Shown: positions 10,601 to 17,748, counted from the stretch's first letter. The stretch: 64,000 nt of DNA from Curvibacter gracilis ATCC BAA-807 (GCF_000518645.1 NZ_JADZ01000004.1:186001-250000); one strand, 5' to 3'. Numbers and translations: made by a program. The notes: generated by a model not told the origin, from the sequence alone.

Positions 10601-13600
10601 CAACACGGCCAGGGCCGGGGCCGGCCACAGGCCTTGCCAGATGGGTTGCCAGGTGGGTCGCCAGGCGATGCGAGGGCGGGCCTGCGCCGTCACGGCCGGG
10701 GTGGCGACGCCGGTCACGGGTGCTGGGGCCTCGTGGCTGGCCTGCCATTCCAGCAGGTCGTGGTGGCTCAGGTGCAGGCGCACCTGGGTGCGCAGCAGGG
10801 CGTCCAGGCTGTACCAGGCCTCGAAAGGCAGGCAGGCCAGGGTGAACAGGCCTTGCCGGCAGCGCTGCAGCAGGGCCTCGAAGATCAGCGTGGCGTGCTG
10901 GTCGGCGGTGGCCTCGTCGGGCTTGCGCACCGCCTGCAGCGCGGCATTGGCCAGCGCGGGGAAGAACAGAATCCCCAGCACGCCCAGGGTCCAGCCCACC
11001 GCCTGGGGCAGCAGGGCCCAGCCCGCCAGCAGCAGGCCCAGCAGGGCCGGTGCCACCAGGCTGCGGCGCAGGTTGTCGAGCAGCTTCCATTGCGACAGGG
11101 GGCTCAGCGGGTTCAACCCGCGTCCGCCGCGGGCCAGCGGCACCCGGGCCCAGGCCCAGGCCGCCACCTGCCAGTCGCCCCGGATCCAGCGGTGGCGGCG
11201 CTTCACGTCGCTCAGGTACAGGGCGGGCATGTCTTCGTACAGGATCACGTCGCTGACCAGGCCGCAGCGCGCGTAGCAGCCCTCCAGCAGGTCATGGCTC
11301 AGGATGCGGTTGTCGGGGAAGCGCCCGCTCAGGGCCTGCTCGAACACGGCCACGTCGTAGATGCCCTTGCCGATGTAGGAGCCTTCCTGGAACAGGTCCT
11401 GGTAGACGTCCGAGGCGGCGCCGGTGTAGGGGTTCACGCCCTGGTCCCCTCCGAACAGGCGTGCATAGCGGCTGCGGTTGGTGCTGGGCAGGGTGGCGGC
11501 CATGCGGGGCTGCAGCAGGCCATAGCCCTGGGTGACACGCTGGGCCAGCGGGTCGTACTGGGCCTGGTTCAGAGGGTGGGCCAGGGTGCTGACCAGGCGC
11601 TGGGCCGCATCGCGTGGCAGCTGGGTGTCGGTGTCCAGCGTGATCACGTAGCGCACGCCGCGCAGGGCGGTGGTGTCGCCCACGATGAGCGAGAAGTCGC
11701 CCCCGTCGCCGCCCAGCAGCCAGGCATTGAGCGCGGCCAGCTTGCCGCGCTTGCGCTCGAAGCCCATCCAGGCGGGCTCGGCGGGGTTCCAGCAGCGTGG
11801 GCGGTGGAACAGGCCAAAGGGCTGGGGCTGTGCGGGCTGGCCATGGCGCAGGTTCAGCGCCTCGATGCGCTGGCGCAGGCGGGCCAGGGCGGGGGCATCG
11901 GCGGGCAGTTCCTGCTGCGTGGCGTCGGGCGGGTCGCTGAGCAGGGCAAAGTGCAGCTGGGGGTCGGTGTTGGCCAGAAAGCGCAACTCCAGCGATTCGG
12001 CCAGCCGGTCGGCGCCCGCCTCGGAGCCCAGCAGGCAGGGCACCACCACCAGCGTGTGCGATTCGGCAGGGATGCCGTGGGCATAGTCCATGCGGGGCAG
12101 CCGCTGGGGGCGCGCCAGCAGGGTGGCGCACCAGTTGACGATGGTGACGGCCAGCTGGCTGCAGCCCAGGGCCATGCCCAGGCTGGCCAGGATCAGCAGC
12201 ACGGGGCCGCCTGCGGCCAGCCGGGTGCCGGCCAGCATGTGCACGCTGGTGAGCAGTGTGAGCACGGCGATGCTGCCCAGGTACAGGGCCAGCATGGCGT
12301 TGGGGCGGGCCAGCAGGGGCAGTCTGGAGGGGAGACTCGCTGCCTTGGACACAGCTTCATTCGGGTTGGGGCCCGGGTGGGGCGTGCTGAGTTGCTGCAG
12401 TTGCGGCAGGCCCTGGTCGATCAGGTAGTAGCCCACGTGCGAGAGCCGACCTGGCGCAGGCCGACCTGGCTCGGCGGGCAGGGCTGCAGCCTGGCGGGCC
12501 AGGGTGACGGCCTGGCGGGCCACCTCGACCTCGCTGAGGTGGCTGCGCCGGGCCAGGCGCTCGACCGCGTGGCGGTAGCGGTCGCGGGTGGCAAAGTCCA
12601 TGCGGCCGTACAGGCCGCCGGGGTCGTCCTGCAGCGTGTGCTCCACGGCGCTCATGGCTTCGACGAAATCGCGCCAGTCGGTGGCGCCCAGCAGGCGCAG
12701 GCTGGCAATGCTGTTGCTGATCGACAGCTGGCTGGCGGCCTGGTGCTGGGTCTCGACCTGCACCACCTGTTCGATGGACAGGCCGCTGTCGGCCAGGTGC
12801 AGCTCGATCCAGTTCAGGGGCATGGCCAGGGTGGCACCCTGGCCGCGCAGGCGGCGCACCAGTTCGGCCACGAAGGCGCCCGCCAGCGGCGGGTCGGTGC
12901 GGGCCATGTCGGCCACCACCAGAATCAGGTGCTTGGGGTCGGTCTGGGCGGCGGCGCTGAGCTGGTCGGCCCAGGCCGTGGCGCGGCTGCGTTGGCTCAG
13001 GTCGGCAGCGATGCGCTCGCCCACACGGCGCAGGTTCTCCAGCATGGCCAGGCGCAGCATGATGGGGATGGCCCACAGCTCGCCCAGGCGCAGCAGGTCC
13101 ACCCCCTGGTAGGCCTGGATCAGGCGGCGCAGGGCGTCCAGATCGAGGCGGCCGTCGCCATGCGAGATGGCTTCCAGCGCCATGTCATAGACCCGCGGGC
13201 AGCCCTTGGAGGGGCCGCTGCCCAGCAAGGGCAGGGCGCGGCTGTAGCGCTTGGAGAAATGCAGCCTGGCGGTGCGGATCTGCTCCTCGATCAGGTAGAA
13301 GTTGTCCAGCAGCCACTCGCCTGCGGGCGGGACGGCGCTCTGGCCGTCCACCGCCTCGCGCAACTGGGCGTAGGTCTGGTCCAGCACCTTTTCGTTGTCG
13401 GCCAGGCGCGCCAGCAGCAGGTCGGGGCCGGTGTGCAGGCTGCCGCGGTGGCGCTGCGCCAGGGTTTTGCCGTGCCGCTCCATCTGCTCGCTGTTGAACA
13501 GGTCGGCCTGCAAGGGGGGGGCGGCAAAGATCGCCTGGGCCGGCGCGGCGGCGTGTGGCAGGCCGGGCAGGTGGCGCAGCAGAGCGCGCAGAAAGGCAGG

Positions 13601-13612
13601 CGTTGGGGGCAT
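4637..13612 (-). CDS. Cyclic beta-1,2-glucan synthase (NdvB/ChvB-type, GT84 + GH94)
   Basis: A single 2991-aa frame, the largest gene here. Order: N-terminal cytoplasmic region with the LADNEKVLDQTYAQLREA signature (about 70-90), membrane segments near 430-500 and 820-900, a GT84 glycosyltransferase between them with D-T-D (ITLDTDTQLPRD, near 655), further helices near 1010-1060, a glucoamylase-like region (AHHQGMSLLAL near 1612), and a C-terminal GH94 phosphorylase-like domain with GSGDWNDGMNRVG near 2654, whose Asp is the family's catalytic acid. In known homologues GT84 builds linear beta-1,2-glucan from UDP-glucose on the protein and GH94 controls chain length before cyclisation. The size matches ChvB/NdvB (about 2800-2900 aa). 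The product would be a periplasmic osmoregulated glucan. The frame is intact and lies downstream of the Lys/Pro-rich micro-protein. Confidence 0.93.
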   Translation of the reverse strand: MPPTPAFLRALLRHLPGLPHAAAPAQAIFAAPPLQADLFNSEQMERHGKTLAQRHRGSLHTGPDLLLARLADNEKVLDQTYAQLREAVDGQSAVPPAGEWLLDNFYLIEEQIRTARLHFSKRYSRALPLLGSGPSKGCPRVYDMALEAISHGDGRLDLDALRRLIQAYQGVDLLRLGELWAIPIMLRLAMLENLRRVGERIAADLSQRSRATAWADQLSAAAQTDPKHLILVVADMARTDPPLAGAFVAELVRRLRGQGATLAMPLNWIELHLADSGLSIEQVVQVETQHQAASQLSISNSIASLRLLGATDWRDFVEAMSAVEHTLQDDPGGLYGRMDFATRDRYRHAVERLARRSHLSEVEVARQAVTLARQAAALPAEPGRPAPGRLSHVGYYLIDQGLPQLQQLSTPHPGPNPNEAVSKAASLPSRLPLLARPNAMLALYLGSIAVLTLLTSVHMLAGTRLAAGGPVLLILASLGMALGCSQLAVTIVNWCATLLARPQRLPRMDYAHGIPAESHTLVVVPCLLGSEAGADRLAESLELRFLANTDPQLHFALLSDPPDATQQELPADAPALARLRQRIEALNLRHGQPAQPQPFGLFHRPRCWNPAEPAWMGFERKRGKLAALNAWLLGGDGGDFSLIVGDTTALRGVRYVITLDTDTQLPRDAAQRLVSTLAHPLNQAQYDPLAQRVTQGYGLLQPRMAATLPSTNRSRYARLFGGDQGVNPYTGAASDVYQDLFQEGSYIGKGIYDVAVFEQALSGRFPDNRILSHDLLEGCYARCGLVSDVILYEDMPALYLSDVKRRHRWIRGDWQVAAWAWARVPLARGGRGLNPLSPLSQWKLLDNLRRSLVAPALLGLLLAGWALLPQAVGWTLGVLGILFFPALANAALQAVRKPDEATADQHATLIFEALLQRCRQGLFTLACLPFEAWYSLDALLRTQVRLHLSHHDLLEWQASHEAPAPVTGVATPAVTAQARPRIAWRPTWQPIWQGLWPAPALAVLTATALALYRPAALWVAAPVLLLWALAPLANAYLNRPLREEQAPLNPAQARFLGRLARRTWHFFETFVTATEHWLPPDNQQEQPQAKLAHRTSPTNIGLSLLANLAANDFGYLSTAGLIERTRNALATLHTLPRHQGHFYNWYDTLSLQPLPPLYVSSVDSGNLAGHLLTLHAGLLALAEGPCLSPRLLDGLGDTLGVLQEQADAHAPAGPPALIQALRNLQQRLDQALAAQGAAGESGSDAVAPASPSTLLTSLQRLSEACVSLQAQCLAPGPDNPAPDASHSPHAEMHHWAGVLLAQIQDARQELQTLLPWCSQADALLPHRLLSLPSLGELAELGAAFATSTDTARGPYPGSAAAIGALPDVRALVGLASQRAQLRQAELHGLAAQVLALSHMQWAFLSHPTRHLLAIGYDVEQHRLDEGCYDLLASESRLASYVAIAQGQLSQEHWFGLGRLLTSVGGPPILLSWSGSMFEYLMPLLVMPSLANSLLDQTCLSAVQRQVAYGASRGVAWGISESGYNAVDASLNYRYRAFGVPGTGLKRGLAEDLVVAPYATALALLVSPQAACQNLQRLAGMGLNTRYGLYEAIDFTAARVPRGKTSATVQSFMAHHQGMSLLALGHALLGQPMQRRFMAVPALRASALLLHERIPNPTRLQHETAASSATRTPSTGPVLPMRIITEPERQAPEVQLLSNGRYHVMLTHNGAGYSRWKDLAVTRWREDPTRDPWGQFCYLRDVASGEFWSVGHQPTCREPGSYQAIFSEGRVEFRRRDLNYDVHAEMAVSPEDDIELRRLHIRNNASERRTLEVTSYAEVVLAPAGGDSQHPAFSKLFVQTEIVPARQAIVCTRRPRASAEAAVWLMHLVVVHGGTSSQTSFETDRRRFIGRTRSLQSPQALNSHAPLSGSAGAVLDPIMAIRHRITLEPQQTITLDMVTGMADTRDQAMGLIDKYRDKHLADRVFDLAWTHSWVNLQQINASEADAQLYGRLAGAVLYAQPALRPPAEVLLRNQRRQSGLWSYAISGDLPIVLLQISDVAHIGLVQQLVRAHAYWRLKGLTVDLMIWNEDRAGYRQVLQEQILGLIASGLEANLAEKSGGIFVRVGEHISPEDRHLFLSVARVVLSDTGGTLAQQVAPPRGKELRRSKAPRLLSANPGPDERQGDGPAAVAGLQFDNGLGGFAADGQSYVIRLGRPGHPGTTPEPWVNVMANEQLGCVLSESGGSYTWFQNAHEYRLTPWSNDPVGDNCGEALYLRDEDSGRYWSPTPLPCGGGGVTVVHHGFGHSRFEHAAQGIHSTLSVHVDATLSLKWSVLTLHNRSARVRRLSVTGYVEWVLGDLPSHTGQHLVTERDPATGALLAHNPYNNDFAGVRVFFDAGASGLQPGVSWSGDRTEFLGRQGSWRQPAAMNQAQLSLRLGAGLDPCAALRVPLELAPGESRQIVFRLGALQGLGPEGVAGPRDAAAAEASLCAVVQTWERVLQPVQAHTPDPGLNLLFNGWLLYQTLSSRLWGRSGFYQSGGAFGFRDQLQDSMALAHSQPALARSHLLRAAARQFQEGDVQHWWHPPTGRGVRTRCSDDFLWLPQAVSHYLQLTGDVGVLAETLPYLKGRPVPGDEEAYYDLPEASGESGSLYQHCCRALAHGLRLGAHGLPLMGSGDWNDGMNRVGIEGRGESVWLAFFLHDTLGRMAEMAALATGQGDPAQASTWRAQAATLAEQTEQHAWDGDWYRRAYFDDGTPLGSASNTECQIDAVAQSWSVLGGASTPAHQRAAMQAVGQRLVNHHFGYVALLDPPFDHGGLDPGYIKGYVPGVRENGGQYTHAAIWCAMAYARLGQAQQAWEVFDMVSPLRHTETAAAVARYQVEPYAVAADIYGAPPHQGRGGWTWYTGSAGWAYRLVLESLLGVQLARGRLQLRPCLRPGWTGFKLQYRRQGTCYDIEVQAVPERPGLHELFCDGLLQGAEGIALQADQGVRQVLLRLGPGPEESLPPPASTA

Positions 13613-13660
13613 GGGCAGTGCGCGCGGGGGCGCCAGAAGGAGACGAAGCGGGGCAGCAGG

Positions 13661-13768
13661 CTATTTCTTGCGCGGTGGCACGGGGGCCACGGCCGGCGGT
13701 GGGGGCTCGGGCTTTTTCACCTGCTTGGGCTTCTTGACTTCTTTGTTGCCGTTTTGTTTGTGCGACAT
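13661..13768 (-). CDS. 35-aa Lys/Pro-rich micro-protein
   Basis: The frame encodes a 35-residue, strongly basic, Pro-rich peptide starting MSHKQNGNKEVKKPKQVKKP and ending PPRKK. AGGAG lies 5-9 bases before the ATG at 13768, good support for translation despite the length. Similar short KxNKExKKPK-type proteins occur in Burkholderiales and remain uncharacterised. The next gene on this strand, 48 bp downstream, is the glucan synthase, so they may be co-transcribed. A nucleic-acid or membrane-surface interaction would fit the charge but is speculative. Confidence 0.68.
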   Translation of the reverse strand: MSHKQNGNKEVKKPKQVKKPEPPPPAVAPVPPRKK

Positions 13769-13837
13769 GGGGGCTCCTGGGGTGGGAATGCGGTGGGTGG
13801 GCGGGTGAGCTACGGTGATGAGGGCCACCGAGGCGCG

Positions 13838-14137
13838 TCAGGGCAGGGTGAAGTGCGCCTCGCGCAGCATCACGGGCTCGAGTGCCCCTTCGCCAAGGCG
13901 GCGCAGCACCACGGCGTGGATCTGCCGGCTGTGCGCCTGGAAGCAGGTCAACAGATCGGCCTGGCTCTCGCCGGCTCCGAAGTGGTGACGCAGCGCCTGG
14001 CGCGAGACGCTGGCATGGACCGCCGCGCCGGCCTGGGCCACCTGAAAGCGCACCGTGTCCGAGGGCTCGTGGAAGAAGGCCTCACCCAGTGGGGGGTCGG
14101 GCACGGGAGTGGGGGGTACAGCGGGGTCGACCTGCAT
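13838..14137 (-). CDS. DUF1488-like protein
   Basis: The 99-aa product has the DUF1488 pattern: VRFQV, a V-x-A-S-V-SRQALRHHFGAG helix, a D-L-L-x-x-F segment, I-x-x-V-x-x-R-R and a C-terminal LEPVMLREAHF strand. The family is small, cytoplasmic and uncharacterised. The first ~20 residues are Pro-rich and may not be conserved. It lies between the BON lipoprotein and the micro-protein on the same strand (gaps of 105 and 69 bp), inside the stress island. Confidence 0.6.
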   Translation of the reverse strand: MQVDPAVPPTPVPDPPLGEAFFHEPSDTVRFQVAQAGAAVHASVSRQALRHHFGAGESQADLLTCFQAHSRQIHAVVLRRLGEGALEPVMLREAHFTLP

Positions 14138-14242
14138 GGGGAATCCGTTCGGTCATGAAAGGTGGGCGGGTGGATGGGCGCTGGCGTGGAGGCACCTGTG
14201 CGCGGGCGCGGGTGGTCCGGCCCGCACACCGGGGGCCTGGGG

Positions 14243-14575
14243 TCATTTCAGGCGCATGTCGTCCTTCACGGTGTTCACGCCCTTGACTTCACGGGCCAGG
14301 CGCACAGCCCGGTCGACGTTGCCTTGCGAACTCACGAAGCCGCTCAGTTGCACGCGGCCCTTGAAGGTCTCGACATTGATCTCGGCCGATTTCAGGGTCG
14401 GGTCGTTGAAGATGGCCGCCTTCACCTTGGCGGTGATGGCGGTGTCGTCCACGTATTCGCCCGTGCCTTCGGTGCGCTGCGTGGCGGCGCAGGCGCCCAG
14501 CAGCAGGCTCAGGGTGAAGGCGCAGGCCAGGCCCAGACGGCGGCTGCTGGTGGTGAGAGTGGGGTGAAGGATCAT
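14243..14575 (-). CDS. BON-domain lipoprotein (OsmY/DolP-like)
   Basis: The 110-aa product has a lipoprotein signal (hydrophobic stretch and L-L-G-A-C29 lipobox), then one BON domain (about 40-108: YVDDTAITAKVKAAIFND, VQLSGFV, VNTVKDDM). It should be diacylated and anchored facing the periplasm. Single-BON lipoproteins of this type are typical osmotic or general-stress proteins in betaproteobacteria. It heads the minus-strand set that continues through DUF1488, the micro-protein and the glucan synthase. Confidence 0.88.
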   Translation of the reverse strand: MILHPTLTTSSRRLGLACAFTLSLLLGACAATQRTEGTGEYVDDTAITAKVKAAIFNDPTLKSAEINVETFKGRVQLSGFVSSQGNVDRAVRLAREVKGVNTVKDDMRLK

Positions 14576-14968
14576 GGTTCAGGTCTTTCAAGGTCAGGAG
14601 GAGGGGCCGGCATCGCGTGTTCCGGCGCCTCGACCCCTGGGGGCGTGCGGACGCCGGGCTGCGCATGGCCGGGTGCACGCGGCGCAGGCCGCACGGGGTG
14701 CGGGCGGCTCCAGGGGCACCGGCCCAGCATCGGGCCAGCGGCGGGCTGTGTCGGTGCGCTGCACCACACAAGCAGGGCGGGCACTGCCGCTTGTGCGTTG
14801 CCATACAGACCCCGGGCGTGGGGGCCTCGACACTGATGGAGCGCGAACCCGGTCGGACCCAGGTCGCAGCGGGCGAGGCGTGAGCGCCAGCCCTGGTTGC
14901 CGTTTTGCCTGCGATGGCCCACCGGGCCCGGTTTGCCCATTTCGTGTGCCTACTCACCAGGAGACCCC
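14576..14968. other. 393-bp divergent intergenic region, no gene seen
   Basis: This very GC-rich stretch separates the BON lipoprotein from the divergent DUF4398/OmpA operon and must hold promoters for both. I found no convincing -35/-10 pair, long inverted repeat or conserved peptide. A good SD (CCAGGAG) sits at its right end before the DUF4398 start. Confidence 0.6.
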
Positions 14969-15409
14969 ATGCCTTCACCGTCCTTGTCACGGCCACCGTC
15001 GCGGCTGCTGTCTCCCTGCTCTGGCCTGCCCCGCTGGCGCCCCTGGCGTCCCTTGTCATGGCTGGCCTGGCCTGTGGCCTGCAGTCTGGCTGCCTGCAGC
15101 GGCTTGGGAGCCGCCCAGGCCCAGTGGAGCCGGGCCGAGGCCGCCCTGCGCCGGGCCGACCAGCCCGCCGTGCAGGCCGATGCCCCGATCGAACTGGGCC
15201 TGGCCCGCGAGAAGCTGCAGCGGGCCCATCAGGCCCTGGGCGTGCAGGATGCGGCCATGGCCCAACGCCTGGCCGAGCAGGCCGAGCTGGACGCCGAGGT
15301 GGCCGAGGCCCATGCGCAGCGCGTGCGCCTGCGCCGCGAAGAGAACACCGCCAGGGCCCTGACCCTGAACCTGCAGGGGGCCGGACGCTCTGCGGGAGCC
15401 CAACCATGA
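14969..15409 (+). CDS. DUF4398 exported protein
   Basis: The 146-aa product starts at the ATG preceded by CCAGGAG. It has an Arg/Ser/Pro-rich N-terminus, a hydrophobic signal segment ending near ACSLAACSGLGAAQAQ (either signal peptidase I at AQA or a lipobox), and a helical DUF4398 domain (AEAALRRADQ, ELGLAREKLQRAHQAL, AMAQRLAEQAELDAEVAEA). DUF4398 forms paired helices and is often found alone or fused to OmpA, as in the next gene. Its TGA overlaps the ATG of that gene by 4 bp, so the two are coupled and probably act together in the periplasm. Confidence 0.8.
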   Translation: MPSPSLSRPPSRLLSPCSGLPRWRPWRPLSWLAWPVACSLAACSGLGAAQAQWSRAEAALRRADQPAVQADAPIELGLAREKLQRAHQALGVQDAAMAQRLAEQAELDAEVAEAHAQRVRLRREENTARALTLNLQGAGRSAGAQP

Positions 15410-16338
15410 CCCCCCCCTGCTGGAAGTGGCGCCACAGGCATGTCAGTGCCGCATCGGCGCTGTTGGCGGCCAGCCTGCTGAGCGCCTGCGCCGGCCCACG
15501 CGAGCCGGGGGCCGCGGCCCAGAACCCGGCCCTGCTGGCCCTGAACCAGCGCTACGCCCTGGCCGAGGCCGATCTGGCTTCGACCCGCCGCGCCCCCGAG
15601 GCCTGGGCCCGTGCCCAGCAGGCCCGGCAGCGCGCCCTGGACACGGCCGACCGCGTGGACGCGGGGCGTGCCACGCCGGTGGAACTGAACCATGCCGCCT
15701 ACCTGGCCGCGCAGACCCTTACCCTGGCCCGCGAGGCGGCGGCCAGCGCCCAGGCAGGGGCCGCCATCGATGCGTCCCGTGCCGAACATGAGCGCCTGCG
15801 TGCGCAGGCTGGGCTGGCCCGCAGCGAGCGCCTGCAGGGGGCCCCGGCCAGCGATCCGGCCCATCCCCACCCTGGCTTGAACAGGCCGATGGACACGGCA
15901 GCGCAGCGCGATGTGCGCCTGGCCACCTTGCAGCTGCAATTGCATGGCATTGCCTCGCAACACACCGAACGGGGCTGGATGCTGGAGCTGGGCGAGGGCT
16001 GGTTTGCCCCCGGGCATTCGGCCTTGTCACCCGAGGGGCAACAAGAGCTGGCGCGCATCGCGCTGGTGCTGAACGCCAACCCGGCCGAGCGCGCCACCAT
16101 CGAAGGCCATACCGATAGCCATGGCAGCCACGGCAGCAACCAGGCGCTGGCCCTGCGGCGGGCCGATGCGGTGCGCCAGCGCCTGGTCGCTCTGGGCGTG
16201 GCCGCCGACCGATTGGGCACACGCGCATGGGGCGACAGCCAGCCGGCGGCCTCGAACGACACGGCCGATGGCCGGCGGGCCAACCGCCGGGTGGAGATCT
16301 ACCTGAGCCCGGCCGGCGATGCGCCGCTGGCCCCCTGA
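15406..16338 (+). CDS. DUF4398 + OmpA peptidoglycan-binding lipoprotein
   Basis: The 310-aa product has a lipobox (LLSAC28), a DUF4398 helical region (about 40-135) and a C-terminal OmpA domain (about 195-300). The OmpA part shows the peptidoglycan-binding core: EGHTDSHGSHGSNQALALRR followed by R-R-V-E-I-Y at the end. Family knowledge predicts an outer-membrane-anchored lipoprotein that binds diaminopimelate in peptidoglycan. The start is fixed by the ATGA overlap with the DUF4398 gene. Two tandem DUF4398 proteins, one with and one without OmpA, suggest an envelope complex. Confidence 0.88.
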   Translation: MTPPCWKWRHRHVSAASALLAASLLSACAGPREPGAAAQNPALLALNQRYALAEADLASTRRAPEAWARAQQARQRALDTADRVDAGRATPVELNHAAYLAAQTLTLAREAAASAQAGAAIDASRAEHERLRAQAGLARSERLQGAPASDPAHPHPGLNRPMDTAAQRDVRLATLQLQLHGIASQHTERGWMLELGEGWFAPGHSALSPEGQQELARIALVLNANPAERATIEGHTDSHGSHGSNQALALRRADAVRQRLVALGVAADRLGTRAWGDSQPAASNDTADGRRANRRVEIYLSPAGDAPLAP

Positions 16339-16339
16339 C

Positions 16340-16801
16340 ATGGGTGCGACCGGCAGGGGCCCAGGCTCCATGCAGCGTCCCTTGGCAGGGCCGCGCTTGA
16401 GCACCGACCCGGTGCTGGCCAGCGCCACCCATTGGCGCGAGTTGCTGACCGGCCTGGGGCTGGTGATCGGGCCCCGTGGTACGCGGGCCCTGGTGCAGCG
16501 CAGCCTGGCCTTGTGTCTGGAACAGGGCACCGAGGTGGGCACCGAGGTCAGCTCGGTGATACGCCTGCTGACCCAGTCGCAGCCCAGTGACGAGGTGCTG
16601 GCCTGGTGGCTGGCGGCGGTGGATGGCGAAACCCGGGCCCTGCGGCCGGTGCTGCGCGGCGTGGCCTGGCAACTGCTGGGGCCGCAGTGCTGCGAGTCGT
16701 TGATGGGGTTGGCCGAATGGCCGCTGCCGTGGCGGGCCTCGATGCAGTCCGGCGGGGTCTGGTCCCCTGCGGCGGACGCACAAGGCGGGATGCTGCCATG
16801 A
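16340..16801 (+). CDS. Conserved-looking hypothetical protein between OmpA and GGDEF genes
   Basis: The 153-aa product has no domain I recognise. It looks like a folded soluble protein: mostly alpha-helical, with a central HWRELLTGLGLVIGPRGTR segment and a C-terminal L-G-P-Q-C-C-E-S-L-M motif. No signal peptide or transmembrane helix is visible. Starts at 16340 or 16370 are both possible; 16340 follows the upstream TGA by 1 bp. Its TGA overlaps the ATG of the GGDEF gene (ATGA), so it is in the same operon and may be a partner of the cyclase. Confidence 0.65.
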   Translation: MGATGRGPGSMQRPLAGPRLSTDPVLASATHWRELLTGLGLVIGPRGTRALVQRSLALCLEQGTEVGTEVSSVIRLLTQSQPSDEVLAWWLAAVDGETRALRPVLRGVAWQLLGPQCCESLMGLAEWPLPWRASMQSGGVWSPAADAQGGMLP

Positions 16802-17541
16802 CACCGCCGCGCCGACTCAGCCCAGGGCCCTCGACCGCCCGCTCGCTGGTCCTGCTGGCCGCCCATGCCCGGCGCCTGGAGGCGCGCGTGGCCGCCCTGC
16901 ACGCCGAGATGCCCCAGGCCCTGGCCGATGCCCGCCAGGCGGCCCAGTTGCTCGCGGCCAACGAGCACCTGGTGCTGGCGGCCCTGCAAGCCCAGACGCG
17001 GGCCGCGCTGAGCCTGTCGGAGCTGCAGGCCCTGACCCGGCAGAGCCAGCGCGACGCACTCACCCGCATCCCCAACCGCGCCCTGATGCAGGACCGCCTG
17101 GCCCAGGCGATTGCACACGCCTCCCGCAACAGCGCCTTGCTGGCCCTGTTCTTCATCGACATCGACTGCTTCAAGCAGATCAATGACGCCCATGGCCATG
17201 CCGCGGGCGACACCGTGCTCAAGACCGTGGCGGCCCGGCTGGCCGCCTGCGTGCGCCAGTCGGACACCGTATGTCGCCATGGCGGCGATGAGTTCCTGGT
17301 GCTGCTGCCCGAACTGGCCCAGCCGGAAGATGCCCTGGCCTTGGCCGACAAGGTGATGGCCGCACTGATGTTGCCCTGCGACATCGGTACCGCCTTCTGG
17401 CCCCTGTCCGTCAGCCTGGGCCTGGCGCTCTACCCGCGCGATGCCAGCAGTGCCGAAGCCCTGACCGCCTGCGCCGATCGGGCCATGTACCGCGCCAAGG
17501 CCCTGGGCGGCGGCCGGGTGGCCGATGGCAGCGAGGACTGA
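16798..17541 (+). CDS. Diguanylate cyclase (GGDEF)
   Basis: The 247-aa protein has an N-terminal helical region (1-85, possible coiled coil) and one GGDEF domain (about 88-240). The active-site GGDEF is intact at 162-166, with FFIDIDCFKQIND for metal and GTP binding. An inhibitory-site RxxD (R153-D156) lies five residues upstream, as in product-inhibited enzymes. It should make c-di-GMP from two GTP. There are no membrane segments, so it is cytoplasmic, and the input signal is not evident. The ATGA overlap with the preceding unknown gene suggests they work together, possibly linking c-di-GMP to the envelope operon. Confidence 0.9.
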   Translation: MTPPRRLSPGPSTARSLVLLAAHARRLEARVAALHAEMPQALADARQAAQLLAANEHLVLAALQAQTRAALSLSELQALTRQSQRDALTRIPNRALMQDRLAQAIAHASRNSALLALFFIDIDCFKQINDAHGHAAGDTVLKTVAARLAACVRQSDTVCRHGGDEFLVLLPELAQPEDALALADKVMAALMLPCDIGTAFWPLSVSLGLALYPRDASSAEALTACADRAMYRAKALGGGRVADGSED

Positions 17542-17546
17542 GGGCG

Positions 17547-17584
17547 TGCACCGCCACGGTGCCCACCTGATCTGAACTGGTGCG
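17547..17584 (+). promoter_or_regulatory. Two NtrC-like enhancer boxes upstream of nirB
   Basis: TGCACC-N5-GGTGCC (17547-17563) matches the NtrC consensus TGCACY-N5-RGTGCA at all but the last base. A weaker second site, TGATCT-N5-GGTGCG (17568-17584), is centred 21 bp away, two helical turns. Centres lie about 138 and 117 bp upstream of the predicted start of transcription, typical enhancer positions for sigma-54 promoters. Confidence 0.7.
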
Positions 17585-17666
17585 GCCTGGGCCGGCCTGG
17601 CCCCCGTCCATGGCGCCGGCAGGCCCTGAAAGGCCTGATCCTGCCCCGTTCTGACAGGGCTGGGCC

Positions 17667-17682
17667 AGGCACGGAAGCTGCT
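17667..17682 (+). promoter_or_regulatory. Sigma-54 (-24/-12) promoter of nirB
   Basis: AGGCACG-GAAG-CTGCT fits the consensus TGGCACG-N4-TTGCW with two mismatches and has the invariant GG (17668-17669), ten bases, and GC (17680-17681). Transcription should start near 17693, just before the first ANTAR-type hairpin. An almost identical promoter precedes the nitrite transporter gene at 22810. Confidence 0.72.
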
Positions 17683-17695
17683 TATGCCTTGTCGT

Positions 17696-17748
17696 GGCCG
17701 GCAGCATCGACGCTCCGCCGGCCCTTTCTGCACCGCTAACGACGGCGG
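17696..17748 (+). promoter_or_regulatory. ANTAR-type tandem hexaloop hairpins in the nirB leader
   Basis: Hairpin 1 pairs 17696-17705 with 17712-17723 (two unpaired C) and closes on the loop ATCGAC. Hairpin 2 pairs CCGCT (17733-17737) with GGCGG (17744-17748), a U-G pair closing the loop AACGAC. Both loops are six bases with A at position 1 and G at position 4, the published signature of RNAs bound by ANTAR antiterminators. The linker is 9 nt. A NIT-ANTAR protein is encoded just downstream, so this is its likely target. Confidence 0.75.

Noticed and set aside
5843-14158. An 8.3-kb open frame on the plus strand opposite the glucan synthase
   Set aside because: It is a codon-bias shadow: high GC at third positions suppresses stops on the complement. 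The translation is low complexity (Gly/Gln/His/Ala-rich) with no domain, while the minus strand encodes clear GT84/GH94 motifs.
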